This document shows, one piece after another, positions 16,886 to 26,149 of a DNA stretch of 64,000 nucleotides (positions are counted from its first letter, which is position 1; each line of letters starts with the position of its first letter). The translations under genes were made by a program, and so were the position numbers. The notes beneath the pieces were generated by a model, which did no database searches, was not told the origin of the DNA, and saw only the letters and a list, made by a program, of their open reading frames with translations. The DNA comes from Caproicibacterium lactatifermentans (lineage in GTDB: Bacteria; Bacillota; Clostridia; Oscillospirales; Acutalibacteraceae): positions 496,001 to 560,000 of the forward strand of contig NZ_CP046051.1 in assembly GCF_013315815.1 (NCBI RefSeq), in the 5' to 3' direction.

Positions 16886-17569
16886 ATGAATATTGTCATC
16901 ATGGGCGGCGGAAAACTGGGCCGTCAGCTGGCCCGCAATATGCTGGACCGCAAATGCACGGTACATTTGATTGAAAAAAACAAGGCACGCTGTATGTGCC
17001 TTGCGAATGAACTGGACATAGAGATTATCTGCGGTGACGGTACAGAGCTGGAAGTCCTGCAGCGCGCCCGGACCAAGGATGCCAATTGCTTTCTGGCGGT
17101 CGGCGGCAGTGACCAGGACAACTTGGTCGCCTGTCAGCTGGCACGGCGGGAATTTGGTGTGCAGAAGGTCATTGCCCGCGCGAATGACCCGCGGAACCTG
17201 CCGGTACTGCGGACACTTGGTACAGAAATTGTAGTCAGCAGCACCGAAATTATCACAAACCTGATTGAACAGCAGGTGGACATGGCGGAAATGCGTTTGC
17301 TGGCAACCCTAAACAAGGGCCGTGCGGCTATCTGCGCGGTGACGCTGCCGAAAAACACACGGTTGCGCGGTGTCGCTCTGAAAAACCTGAAGCTGCCGAA
17401 TGGCTCATTGGTTATTTCTGTCGTTCGGGGCGAAAAAATGGTTGTGCCAAACGGTGAAACAATTTTTCAGCCGCTGGACGAGATTGTGGCTGTCTGTGAA
17501 GGAGATTCGCAGGCAAAGCTGCAGGATCTGTTAACGGCAATCACTACCAAACAGAGTGTGACTCACTAA
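16886..17569 (+). CDS. TrkA-family NAD(H)-binding potassium-transport regulator, second copy
   Basis: The 227-residue paralogue shows 'IVIMGGGKLGRQLARNMLDR' and 'VHLIEKNKARCMCLANEL' (dinucleotide loop), 'ICGDGTELEVLQRA', then a TrkA_C domain ('RGVALKNLKLPNGSLVISVV'). AAGGGGGCAGG precedes the ATG. It differs clearly from the first copy, so the two may form a heteromeric gating ring on a potassium channel encoded elsewhere; that partnership is inferred. Confidence 0.9.
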   Translation: MNIVIMGGGKLGRQLARNMLDRKCTVHLIEKNKARCMCLANELDIEIICGDGTELEVLQRARTKDANCFLAVGGSDQDNLVACQLARREFGVQKVIARANDPRNLPVLRTLGTEIVVSSTEIITNLIEQQVDMAEMRLLATLNKGRAAICAVTLPKNTRLRGVALKNLKLPNGSLVISVVRGEKMVVPNGETIFQPLDEIVAVCEGDSQAKLQDLLTAITTKQSVTH

Positions 17570-17579
17570 ATAAAACAGC

Positions 17580-17616
17580 AAAGCGGCGGCAGTGGTTGAA
17601 ACTGCCGCCGCTTTTT
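17580..17616. terminator. Bidirectional terminator
   Basis: AAAGCGGCGGCAGT and ACTGCCGCCGCTTTTT form a 14-bp stem between the TrkA operon and the converging gene at 17666. Confidence 0.9.
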
Positions 17617-17665
17617 AGCGAACCGTACAGGCAAAGACTTGATAAAAGGGATGCTTTTGTATACT

Positions 17666-18907
17666 TTATTGGCAGATAAATGAAATGATTTCAGACCATG
17701 TCTGCTGCATTTTGTGGAACTGGCGGTTGTGCTCCGGCACTTTTTCCGCATAGTGATGCATGTCCGTATACAGATTATGAAAATCGCTGTTGTTGAAATA
17801 GGAGCAGACGTAGGGGAGGGACTGCTCCAACCCGGTCAGGGAATTTTTCATAATCTCTGAAAAGTTTTCCGGCTGCGTCAGGTATGTATACAGTGGCTTG
17901 TAGCGTGCCCAGCCGATGCAGGCTTTGTAAAAGCGGTTATTGACTTCTACCGAGTCATACAGAGAAATCTTTTCCAGCGACAGCGGCAGAACACCTTTCA
18001 GCAGCGAGCCGTAAAAAGAGAAGCCGTCGTGAAATGTGTAAACGGGAATCCGCTTAACATTATAGTTGCTGAGGCAGGTGCTTAAAATACTGTCCTCACC
18101 GCGCGCGCCCGGCGGATTGTAGAAGGGCAGTACCCGCTCCGGGTTTGTCAGGTTGATGCCGATGTTGCTGCCGCTGATGAACTTGGCACCGTTTACTTCC
18201 GGCACCAGCTCTGCCTGATGTGTACTTAAAACATTTTTGTCCGCGTAAGTGACGCCGCCGCAGCGAATCAGCCGGCTGACGTCTTCCCATTTCAGGACGT
18301 CACTGCTCAGTGCGTCGGTGAACTGGTGGAAAATGTTTTCCGGCAAAATACCATCAAATTCAATCGCCGGGACCGGCGTTAGGTAGCCGCAGTGGTAACC
18401 ATAGGTAATGTCAGAAAACTGCAGGTACTTAATGTGTTCCTCCATAACGTGCTGGCCGCTCCACAGGGTAGCGCCGCCCGATTCCGTTACGGCAAGCGGA
18501 TATTCATCATCGTCCAGAAAAATCAGGCCGTCCACCTTTTCCCGCAGTGCCTCAAATAAAATGATATTTCGCTGTACGGCATAGCCAGTGCCGAACGCCT
18601 GGCCAACCTCTTTCGAGGAAAGACCGGTGTCTTTTGCCAAACGGTCCTTTTCGGCCTGAATATCCTCCGGGCCGATAAACCGGCAAATGTGAAATGTCTG
18701 CCGCTCTTCCTCCGTCAGATTGTCGTAGTCCGCTCTCGTAGTGTTGCTGTAAGAGGGGTCGTAAGCGACAAACAGGGAGATAAGCATGTTGTGGTCATAT
18801 AGAAAGTTGGTTTCCTGCAAATGATAGATATATGCGCGCAGAACATTTTGAAAGCCAATGCGTCCTGTAGCGAACCCAATCGCTACGTGAATTCTTCCGT
18901 CGACCAT
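17666..18907 (-). CDS. Glycosyltransferase-like protein of unknown specificity
   Basis: The 413-residue soluble protein opens with 'VHVAIGFATGRIGFQN'-like sequence and has a GT-A-style metal motif 'DGLIFLDDDEYPL' near residue 150, then 'FISGSNIGINL' and 'PPGARGEDSILSTCL', which look like acceptor/donor-site loops. This resembles glycosyltransferases that carry a DxD motif, but I cannot name the family or sugar. ATG 18907 is chosen since GAAGGAA precedes it; ATG 18925 sits right at a TATAAT box. It is a lone gene next to a long non-coding stretch. Confidence 0.55.
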   Translation of the reverse strand: MVDGRIHVAIGFATGRIGFQNVLRAYIYHLQETNFLYDHNMLISLFVAYDPSYSNTTRADYDNLTEEERQTFHICRFIGPEDIQAEKDRLAKDTGLSSKEVGQAFGTGYAVQRNIILFEALREKVDGLIFLDDDEYPLAVTESGGATLWSGQHVMEEHIKYLQFSDITYGYHCGYLTPVPAIEFDGILPENIFHQFTDALSSDVLKWEDVSRLIRCGGVTYADKNVLSTHQAELVPEVNGAKFISGSNIGINLTNPERVLPFYNPPGARGEDSILSTCLSNYNVKRIPVYTFHDGFSFYGSLLKGVLPLSLEKISLYDSVEVNNRFYKACIGWARYKPLYTYLTQPENFSEIMKNSLTGLEQSLPYVCSYFNNSDFHNLYTDMHHYAEKVPEHNRQFHKMQQTWSEIISFICQ

Positions 18908-18925
18908 ACTTGTTCCTTCTTCCAT

Positions 18926-19640
18926 ATTATAATATACCTATCCTATTATATAACTCGGCGGATAAAAATGCAAAAATTGTAATTTCGGTGAACAACCGAA
19001 CAGGCCCTTGGCAACCGGACAGCCGACTTCACTTTCCACAAATTGTATTGTAAGCATTAAACCTTCGCCGTGTATGTCCTTTTTCGGTGCGGTAGATAAA
19101 AAAAGAAGCAGAGATTTTTTGGTATCTATTTCTTTACACTCTCATACTATAGTATGGAAGCAGGATGAATGTAAGGCTGGCGACTGTATTTTCGGTGCAT
19201 GAACCAACAACAGAAACAGTTTAATAAATCAGCGGCCGATGCAAAGCGGATACAAATAATCCGAAGGAAATTTGCATTCCGGAACGGGGGAAAGCGCAGA
19301 AACGACACACGGGAATAACAACCGGCATACAAAAAACAGCGAACAGCGGATGCGACGGAGTCAGCCACAGCGTTCGGATAGCTCTGGAAACGGCGAGTCT
19401 TTCCTGCTGTGTTCGGCTTTTTAAAGGACAGAATAGTGTTGTCATCCTTTTGCAGGAAAGAAAAGGAATATGCATAAATAGCTGTGTGAAAATGCGGAAT
19501 ACCAAAAAAAGCAGAAGGAATTTCCATGAAAGCCTGATACGGGCATTCAGCATGGCACTGCTTTCAGCGAAAAATCAGACCGAAAATTCCGTATTTTTAC
19601 CGTAAAAAGTAGGGAATCAGCTATGCCAAGGCAGCTTTTG
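18926..19640. other. Gene-poor 0.7-kb stretch with a possible structured RNA (about 19145-19425)
   Basis: The ORFs here are short, overlapping and unprotein-like. 19239-19245 (ATGCAAA) pairs with 19271-19277 (TTTGCAT) around an inner CGGAT/ATCCG hairpin (19247-19263). Near 19360-19425 a stem with GCCACAGC and GCTGTG...GGC is followed by TTTTT, like a terminator. A weak promoter (TTGGTA 19119-19124, CATACT 19143-19148) precedes it. This could be an independent small RNA or an upstream part of the larger RNA. Confidence 0.35.
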
Positions 19641-19728
19641 CTGTTTTGAAAGAAAAGCAGAGAATGCTTTCCCCAATGTATACAGTTTTTCCTCCTATTG
19701 TTGAAAGCGAATATTGCACATTTACGTC

Positions 19729-19757
19729 TTGCATTTTTAAAAAGATATGGTTATACT
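19729..19757 (+). promoter_or_regulatory. Promoter of the large non-coding RNA candidate
   Basis: TTGCAT (19729-19734) and TATACT (19752-19757) have an exact 17-base spacer in an A/T-rich setting, predicting a start near 19763-19765. Confidence 0.7.
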
Positions 19758-19761
19758 ATAG

Positions 19762-20447
19762 TGCAGGACAGGGACGTTCATGACAGATATTGTACATGGG
19801 CGCCTTTCCTTTTACAGAATCGTCCGGTCCGGGCTTTTACAAAAAGCACGTTTCCAGCGGGCTGCGGCGGCGGACAACAGTGCGGCAGACCTTTTGCGAA
19901 CGGAGATAAAGGACTTGGTTTCCTTTTTCCGTGCGCAGGTTTTTAGGCCGCCTTGTCCATCGTCGGCCCGGGCAGCGGTGCTTTTCCCTGCAGAGACGGA
20001 AAGACGACGAACGCTGGTACGGTTTCCGTACAGGACGCCGGCAGCATGAAAGGCTTGTCCAATGGCGGTACGTCCCACCTCGGTACACAGCGAATGCTGT
20101 AGAGGTCCTGCTCGTAGGCAGCCGAAACGTGTCCTGCCTGCACATCTTTTGCGGCAGAGTCCGGCTTTTTGCACGGTCCCCGAAAGGGGAGACCAGCAGC
20201 TTGGATTTTCCCCGAAAAAGTGCGGCGGCAGGTACTGCGGTTTTGGTTTATGCGGGTTTTCAGGACATTTGATTATAGCAGAACTGTATAGCACTGACGG
20301 ATTGTGCCGACCTGACAATCTGGCTGTTGACGAAAAGACTTTTCCGTTTCGCGGCAATTTATGCGGCGGGAAAAGTCCTTATTCCGAACTGAAATAAGCT
20401 CCGGGCAGAGGAACTGTTTTTACATTCCTGTATGCCGGGGCTTTTTT
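19762..20447 (+). ncRNA. Large structured non-coding RNA candidate, about 690 nt
   Basis: Between a consensus promoter and an intrinsic terminator there is no credible coding frame, but there are many stable local hairpins: 19896-19936 (GCG, ACGGA and AAAGGA pairing with TCCTTT, TCCGT and CGC); 20017-20031 (GTACGG-TTT-CCGTAC) enclosed by GCTG/CAGC; 20114-20141 (GTAGGCAG with CTGCCTGC); 20175-20194 (GGTCCCC-GAAA-GGGG-AG-ACC, a GNRA tetraloop); 20337-20377 (9 bp GACTTTTCC/GGAAAAGTC). Base composition is G/C-rich compared with its flanks. The size is that of the bacterial 'ornate' RNAs (OLE, ROOL, GOLLD); I cannot assign it to one of these without a covariance search. The overlapping 181-codon minus-strand ORF has no protein-like features. 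Confidence 0.6.
20398..20447 (+). terminator. Terminator of the large RNA candidate
   Basis: GCTCCGGGCA pairs with TGCCGGGGC (one bulge, one G-T pair), with an inner AGGAA/TTCCT stem, and is followed by TTTTTT. Confidence 0.75.
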
Positions 20448-20471
20448 GTTGCCTTTTTGCCAAAAATGCAG

Positions 20472-21218
20472 CTATTCATTATAAAAAACAGCGTAAGCTG
20501 GACTTTTCAGCAGCTGTGTCTGCTGCCGGTAATCTGGTATAACGCGTTCCAGTTCCGCGTAAAACGCGCGGGAATGGTCCGGATGCAGAAAATGGACATA
20601 TTCATGCAGGACAACTGCCTGCACACAGAAAGCAGGTGTTTCCAACAGGTGGGTGCTGAATGTGACTACATGCTTTGTCGGAATGCAGCTGCCCCAGCGG
20701 GAAATCATGCGGCGTACCCGCAGGGTAATGTTTTGTGGGAGACAGCGGTCTGCCAGCAGGTCCTGTGCCTGCAGGGCAGCCTGTGTAAAAATGGCTTGGC
20801 AGGTATCCCGCAGCCAGCGGTCCATTTGCGCTTTCCGCTTTTTGGCGGTTGACTCCGCCGGCACCCGCAGGAAAAGTGCCGCGCCCTGCCGCTGTACACT
20901 GGCAGGAAAACCGGTTTGAACCTGTAGTGTCAACATTTGTCCCAGTACACGAAACTGCTCGCCGCTTTCATATTGATGGACCGGAGGCTGCAGAACCGCA
21001 CATTGTTTTATCCGCTCCCGTGCAGAAAGCAGGAAGCGGCTTTTTTTCTGCAAAATATGTTCCACTTCGGCCGCCGGCACCCATTCTGCGGCGGAAACAA
21101 CAGCGGTGCCGTCGGTGCGGACGTGGATATTGATATTTTTGACAGGTTTCCGTACCAATAAATAAGGCATTTGTATTTCGCCGCAGCGAATACTGCCACG
21201 GACAACGGCATTTTCCAT
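20472..21218 (-). CDS. YgjP/SprT-like zinc metallopeptidase family protein
   Basis: The 248-residue protein has the M48-like zinc motif 'VVLHEYVHFLHPDHSRAFY' (HEYVH at 205-209, third ligand candidates H212 and H215) preceded by the family-specific 'ISRWGSCIPTKHVVTFS' (RWGSC at 174-178). This is the DUF45/YgjP family, predicted cytosolic metal-dependent hydrolases whose substrate is unknown. Length is normal. It converges on the large RNA candidate and is not in an operon. Confidence 0.88.
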   Translation of the reverse strand: MENAVVRGSIRCGEIQMPYLLVRKPVKNINIHVRTDGTAVVSAAEWVPAAEVEHILQKKSRFLLSARERIKQCAVLQPPVHQYESGEQFRVLGQMLTLQVQTGFPASVQRQGAALFLRVPAESTAKKRKAQMDRWLRDTCQAIFTQAALQAQDLLADRCLPQNITLRVRRMISRWGSCIPTKHVVTFSTHLLETPAFCVQAVVLHEYVHFLHPDHSRAFYAELERVIPDYRQQTQLLKSPAYAVFYNE

Positions 21219-21401
21219 CGCTTTCGCTCCTTTTCTTCTATCTTAACACACGAGTGCTCCCAGGAAAAGTTCCACACGGGACTTGACAGTGCGCATTTCC
21301 CGAAACACTATGCATTATACACGATTCAGTACATAGCATTTCGCTGCAGACGAAATGAATACCGTGGACGTACGGCAAATGCGCTATGCCGAAAAAAGCA
21401 G

Positions 21402-21460
21402 TTGACATTTGTTTTAAAATTGTTTATAATACTTAATTATTCATGTACTGCAATTATTAA
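21402..21460 (+). promoter_or_regulatory. Perfect promoter and inverted repeat in front of the marR-ABC operon
   Basis: TTGACA (21402-21407) and TATAAT (21425-21430) are 17 bases apart. Just downstream, TTAATTATT (21433-21441) and AATTATTAA (21452-21460) form an inverted repeat with 8 of 9 positions matching. A MarR protein binding there would shut its own operon. Confidence 0.75.
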
Positions 21461-21510
21461 AGCTACTTTACAGTTGCGGTGCTGTCATTTTCAGGAGAGG
21501 GGGCGAGAAC

Positions 21511-21945
21511 GTGATGAATGCCAAACACAGCAGACTGTTTGCGGCGGCCAGCAGAGTACGCAAAACCAGCGGGCGGATGCATCGACTGTCCGGCATTACA
21601 CCCGGCGAGTGGTTTGTATTGTGCCATCTGTTGCATTTACAGCAGGAGCATGATGTGCGTGCCAGCGACCTTGGCCGCCAGATACACATGAGTCGCTCGG
21701 CCATCAGCCAAATGCTGCGTTCGCTGGAACAAAAGGGTCTAATAGAGCGCACAAACAGCGAACGTGACCGCCGTGTGGTGTATGTTCGCATGACGGACAG
21801 CGGCCGTGACCGCTACCAGGAGCTCACCGCGGTTATGGCAGAGAAAATGGACCGTGTGCTGGGCAGCCTTGGCGAAGAAAAAGAAGAACAGCTGACTTCA
21901 CTGCTGAACGAGCTGGCCGATGCCATGCAGGACGAGCTGACATAA
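21511..21945 (+). CDS. MarR-family transcriptional regulator
   Basis: The 144-residue winged-helix repressor has the core 'ASDLGRQIHMSRSAISQMLRSLEQKGLIERTNSERDRRVVYVRMTDSGRD', the wHTH with its wing arginines. The strong Shine-Dalgarno AGGAGAGGGGG (21493-21503) serves GTG 21511 or ATG 21514; the first gives slightly better spacing. It is the first gene of an operon with two ABC exporter subunits, the common arrangement for drug- or stress-induced efflux pumps. Confidence 0.93.
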   Translation: MMNAKHSRLFAAASRVRKTSGRMHRLSGITPGEWFVLCHLLHLQQEHDVRASDLGRQIHMSRSAISQMLRSLEQKGLIERTNSERDRRVVYVRMTDSGRDRYQELTAVMAEKMDRVLGSLGEEKEEQLTSLLNELADAMQDELT

Positions 21946-21992
21946 CCACGGCAGTGCTGTATACCGTTTTTCACGCAGAAAGGAAGGAAACT

Positions 21993-24215
21993 ATGCGCCG
22001 AATTTCCCGCTATTTCAAAACCTATTTCGGCCCGATTCTGCTGGCAGTACTGCTGCTGTTTGCGCAGGCAATGTGCGATTTGTCTCTGCCAAACTACATG
22101 AGCAATATCGTCAATACCGGCATTCAGCAGGGCGGCATTACCAATGCTGCCCCCAGTGCTGTCAGCACAAAAGGACTGCAGTTTTTCAAAAATTTTATGT
22201 CGCAGGATCAGAAAACGCTGATTGACAACAGTTATCAGCTGGTTCAAAAGGGCACGGATACTTCCAGCTATCCGCAGAACAAAACCGAGGATATTTATGA
22301 ACTAAAGGACAGCGCCGACCGTCAGGCGGTCAGTAACCTGTTCGGTGAAACGACATGGACTTTTATCAATACAATGAAGTTCCTGCAAAGCAAAATGGGC
22401 AGCAAGGCTTCCACCACGCAGGACAGCTCCACACAGACAGATGTCAGCAATATCGATTTTTCCAAGCTGTACCAGATGGAGCCGATGCTGGCGCGTGTGC
22501 CACAGCAGACCTTTGCGGACGCCCGTAAAAAGGCCGCCGGTGTGCAGGACAGTATGAAGCTGCAGAGCGGCGCTGTGTTGGTTAAGGCTTTCTACCAGGA
22601 ACTGGGTGTTGACACAGCGCAAATCGAACAAAACTATATCATACGGGAAGGGCTGTATATGCTGCTCTTTACGCTGGGCAGTGTTGCCGCCGCCATTTTG
22701 GTGGGGCTGCTGGCCTCCCGTGTTTCGGCCGGCATGAGCCGTGACCTGCGCCGTGACGTCTTTAACCGTGTCAATGCTTTTTCAAATACCGAATTTGATA
22801 AATTCAGCACGGCGTCCCTCATCACGCGCACGACCAACGATATCACACAGGTGCAGATGGTCGTGCTCATGGGAATCCGCATGCTGTTCTACGCACCCAT
22901 GATGGCCCTCGGCGGCATTACCATGGCCGTGCGCAAGAGCGTTTCTATGACATGGATTATTGCGCTGGCGGTCATTGTGCTGATTGGTTTGGTAGGCGTG
23001 ATTTTCTCCATTGCGCTGCCGCGCTTTAAGAAAATGCAGAGTCTGATTGACCGCATGAACCTTGTGGCCCGCGAAAACCTAACTGGTTTGATGGTGACGC
23101 GCGCCTTCAGCAACCAGAACTTTGAAGAAAAGCGCTTTGATAAGGCTAACCGTAACCTGACGGACAACCAGCGCTTTGTCAACCGCCTGATGGCGATTAT
23201 GATGCCGGTTATGATGCTGGTTATGAACGGCATTTCTCTGCTCATTGTCTGGGTAGGCGCTCATCAGGTAGCACAGAGCCGGATTCAGGTGGGCGATATG
23301 ATGGCCTATATGCAGTACGCCATACAGATTATCATCAGCTTCCTGTTCATTTCCGCTATTTTCATTTTCCTGCCGCGTGCTTCTGTATCAGCGGGCCGTA
23401 TTGCCGATATTATTGAAACCGAACCTGCTGTGCAGGACCCGCCGGAGCCAAAAGCGTTTCGTCCGGAAAAGAAGGGCTGCGTGGAGTTCCGCCAAGTTTC
23501 TTTCCGGTATCAGGGGGCACAGGAAGATGTTCTGCACAACATCAGCTTTACCGCGGAACCGGGACAGACAACGGCCTTTATTGGTTCGACCGGCTCCGGA
23601 AAAAGCACGCTTATCAATTTAATTCCTCGTTTTTATGATGTAACGGAAGGTGCGGTTTATGTAGACGGACTGGACGTTCGGCAGGCTTCCCAGAAGGACC
23701 TGCGCGCACGCATTGGCTATGTCCCGCAGAAAGGCGTGCTGCTTTCCGGCACCATTGCATCCAACCTGCGTTACGGCAAGGCGGACGCTACTGATGAAGA
23801 ACTCAATGCCGCGGCACAGGTGGCACAGGCTACGGAATTTATCAGTACCATGCCGGACGGTATGCAGACATCTATCTCACAGGGTGGCAGCAACGTTTCC
23901 GGCGGCCAAAAGCAGCGGTTGTCCATTGCCCGCGCTTTGGCAACCGGCGCGCAGATTTATCTGTTTGATGACAGCTTTTCTGCGCTGGACTTTAAGACGG
24001 ACGCTGCGCTGCGCGCTGCCCTGAAAACACAGATTTCCGGCGCGACAGTGCTGCTGGTGGCACAGCGTGTTTCCACCATTATGGACGCGGACCAGATTAT
24101 TGTACTGGATGAAGGGAAAATTGTGGGGCGCGGAACACACCGCGAACTGCTGAATACCTGCCCAACCTATTACGAGATTGCCTCCAGCCAGCTGACAAAG
24201 GAGGAATTAGCATGA
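21993..24215 (+). CDS. Heterodimeric ABC exporter subunit with large extracellular insertion and degenerate catalytic site
   Basis: The 740-residue TMD-NBD protein exports unknown substrates, likely drugs. Helix 1 is near residues 13-32; about 170 mostly polar residues (roughly 45-215) precede helix 2, an extracellular domain like that of BmrD-type exporters. The NBD has Walker A 'GSTGSGKST', signature 'VSGGQKQRLSIARAL' and Walker B 'IYLFDDSFSALD'. The catalytic glutamate is aspartate, as expected for the non-canonical site of a heterodimer. ATG 21993 follows AGGAAGGA. Its stop overlaps the start of the partner gene (ATGA). Confidence 0.93.
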   Translation: MRRISRYFKTYFGPILLAVLLLFAQAMCDLSLPNYMSNIVNTGIQQGGITNAAPSAVSTKGLQFFKNFMSQDQKTLIDNSYQLVQKGTDTSSYPQNKTEDIYELKDSADRQAVSNLFGETTWTFINTMKFLQSKMGSKASTTQDSSTQTDVSNIDFSKLYQMEPMLARVPQQTFADARKKAAGVQDSMKLQSGAVLVKAFYQELGVDTAQIEQNYIIREGLYMLLFTLGSVAAAILVGLLASRVSAGMSRDLRRDVFNRVNAFSNTEFDKFSTASLITRTTNDITQVQMVVLMGIRMLFYAPMMALGGITMAVRKSVSMTWIIALAVIVLIGLVGVIFSIALPRFKKMQSLIDRMNLVARENLTGLMVTRAFSNQNFEEKRFDKANRNLTDNQRFVNRLMAIMMPVMMLVMNGISLLIVWVGAHQVAQSRIQVGDMMAYMQYAIQIIISFLFISAIFIFLPRASVSAGRIADIIETEPAVQDPPEPKAFRPEKKGCVEFRQVSFRYQGAQEDVLHNISFTAEPGQTTAFIGSTGSGKSTLINLIPRFYDVTEGAVYVDGLDVRQASQKDLRARIGYVPQKGVLLSGTIASNLRYGKADATDEELNAAAQVAQATEFISTMPDGMQTSISQGGSNVSGGQKQRLSIARALATGAQIYLFDDSFSALDFKTDAALRAALKTQISGATVLLVAQRVSTIMDADQIIVLDEGKIVGRGTHRELLNTCPTYYEIASSQLTKEELA

Positions 24216-26091
24216 ATACAGAGAAGCCCTCCCGTCCACAAAGGCATCACGGTCCCATGGGCGGCCCGCCCGTGGGTGTACCCGGCGAAAAAGCAAACGA
24301 CTTTTTCGGTACGCTGAAAAAACTTGCCCATTATCTTGGCAGGTATAAACTGCAGATTCTGCTGGTTCTCCTGTTTGCCGTATGTTCCGCCGCTTTTATG
24401 ATTGTCGGGCCGAAAGTTCTTGGCAAGGCCACTACGGAGGTTTTTACCGGCCTCATGAACCAGATTTCCGGTACAGGGCAGGGTATCAATTTTACCCGTA
24501 TTGGGCAGATTCTATTGTTCCTGCTGGCACTGTATCTGGTCAGTTCTGCCTTTAATTATGCGCAGGGCTGGATTATGACCGGCGTTACCATGAACGTGAC
24601 CTATCAGCTGCGCAGGGATATTGCCGGCAAGATTCAGCGGCTGCCATTTTCCTACTATGATACGACAACCAACGGCGAAGTCCTTTCCCGCCTGACCAAC
24701 GATGTGGATACCATCTCGCAGAGTCTCAACCAGTCCATGACACAGATTATCACCAGTGTGACGCAGCTAATTGGTATTTTGATTATGATGTTCTCCATCA
24801 ACTGGCAGATGTCGCTGGTGGCGCTGTGCATTATTCCGCTGTCCGGTTTGGTTATTCTGTTTGTTGTCAAGCATTCACAGAAATACTTTAAACAGCAGCA
24901 GGACTACCTTGGCCATGTAAACGGTCATATCGAGGAAATGTATGGCAGCCATGTCGTTGTGCAGGCCTTTAACGGACAGGAAAGAAACGAAAAAACATTT
25001 TCCGGCTATAATGAAAACCTGTACCATTCGGCATGGAAAAGTCAGTTCTTTTCCAGCCTGCTGCAGCCGATTATGATTTTTATCGGCAATGTCGGATTTG
25101 TGGTCGTCTGCATTCTGGGCGGCTGGTACGCGATCAAAGGGTTTATCACGGTCGGCGATATTCAGGCGTTCACGCAGTATGTACGTCAGTTTACGCAGCC
25201 TATTCAGCAGGTGGCCAACATTTCCAACGTCATGCAGTCCACAGCGGCTGCGGCGGAGCGTGTTTTTGATTTCTTAGAGGAAAAAGAGGAACCGAAGGAC
25301 AGCCCAAATGCCATCACGCTGAATATAACGGATAAGCCGGACACTGAGCTGAATGTTCATATCCGCGGCAGTGTGCAGTTCGCGCACGTCAGCTTTGGCT
25401 ATACACCGCAGAAAACCATTATCCATGACTTCTGTGCCCAGGTAGAGCCTGGTAGCGGGTGGCAATCGTCGGCCCGACCGGTGCAGGAAAGACCACTATG
25501 GTTAAGCTGCTGATGCGCTTCTATGATGTCGGCAGCGGTGCCATTCTGGTGGACGGCTACGATATTCGTGACTTTAAGCGCAGCAATTTGCGGACGCTGT
25601 TCGGCATGGTACTGCAGGATACATGGCTGTACAACGCGACCATTCGGGAAAATATCCGCTACGGCCGGCAGGACGCTACAGATGAACAGGTGCTTACCGC
25701 GGCAAAATGTGCGCAGGTGGACCACTTTGTCCGTACATTGCCCGGCGGATATGACATGGTGCTGAATGAGGATGCCAGCAATGTCAGTCAGGGCCAAAAA
25801 CAGCTGCTGACGATTGCACGCGCATTCCTTGCGGACCCGCAGATTTTGATTTTGGATGAAGCTACTTCCAGCGTGGATACCCGTACAGAGATTATGATAC
25901 AGAAGGCAATGGGCGAACTGATGAAAGGCCGTACTTCATTCATCATTGCGCACCGACTGTCCACTATCCGTGGCGCTGATTTGATTTTGGTCATGGACCA
26001 CGGCGACATTGTGGAACAGGGCACGCACACTTCCCTGATGGCTAAGGGCGGCTTCTATGCCAAACTTTACAACAGCCAGTTTACGGACTGA
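24212..26091 (+). pseudogene. Partner ABC exporter subunit, frameshifted just before Walker A
   Basis: The first frame (24212-25513) encodes the six-helix TMD ('PFSYYDTTTNGEVLSRLTND' and following) and the NBD start. The second (open from 25459) continues '[18 protein letters not shown]', '[15 protein letters not shown]' and the canonical Walker B '[12 protein letters not shown]'. At 25453/25454 the sequence reads GAGCCTGGT-AGCGGGTGGCA; one missing C after GGT would restore 'EPGQRVAIVG'. With that base the protein is about 626 residues and complete. Everything else is conserved, so either a very recent mutation or a sequence error. It would supply the functional ATP site to the heterodimer. 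Confidence 0.88.
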
Positions 26092-26108
26092 AAAACGGCA
26101 TGCTTTTT

Positions 26109-26147
26109 GGACCGCTTGCAGGATAAAACCTGCGGTGGCCCATTTTT
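26109..26147 (+). terminator. Terminator of the marR-ABC operon
   Basis: CCGC-TT-GCAGG pairs with CCTGC-GGTGG around ATAAAA, followed by CCCATTTTTT. Confidence 0.6.
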
Positions 26148-26149
26148 TA

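Noticed and set aside
19147..19553. Overlapping minus-strand ORFs of 110-126 codons
   Set aside because: Composition is unprotein-like, frames overlap each other, and no start signal is seen.
19812..20357. 181-codon minus-strand ORF in the 1.5-kb gap
   Set aside because: Rich in Arg/Ser/Cys/Pro without domain pattern or ribosome-binding site; it is the antisense of the structured RNA candidate.
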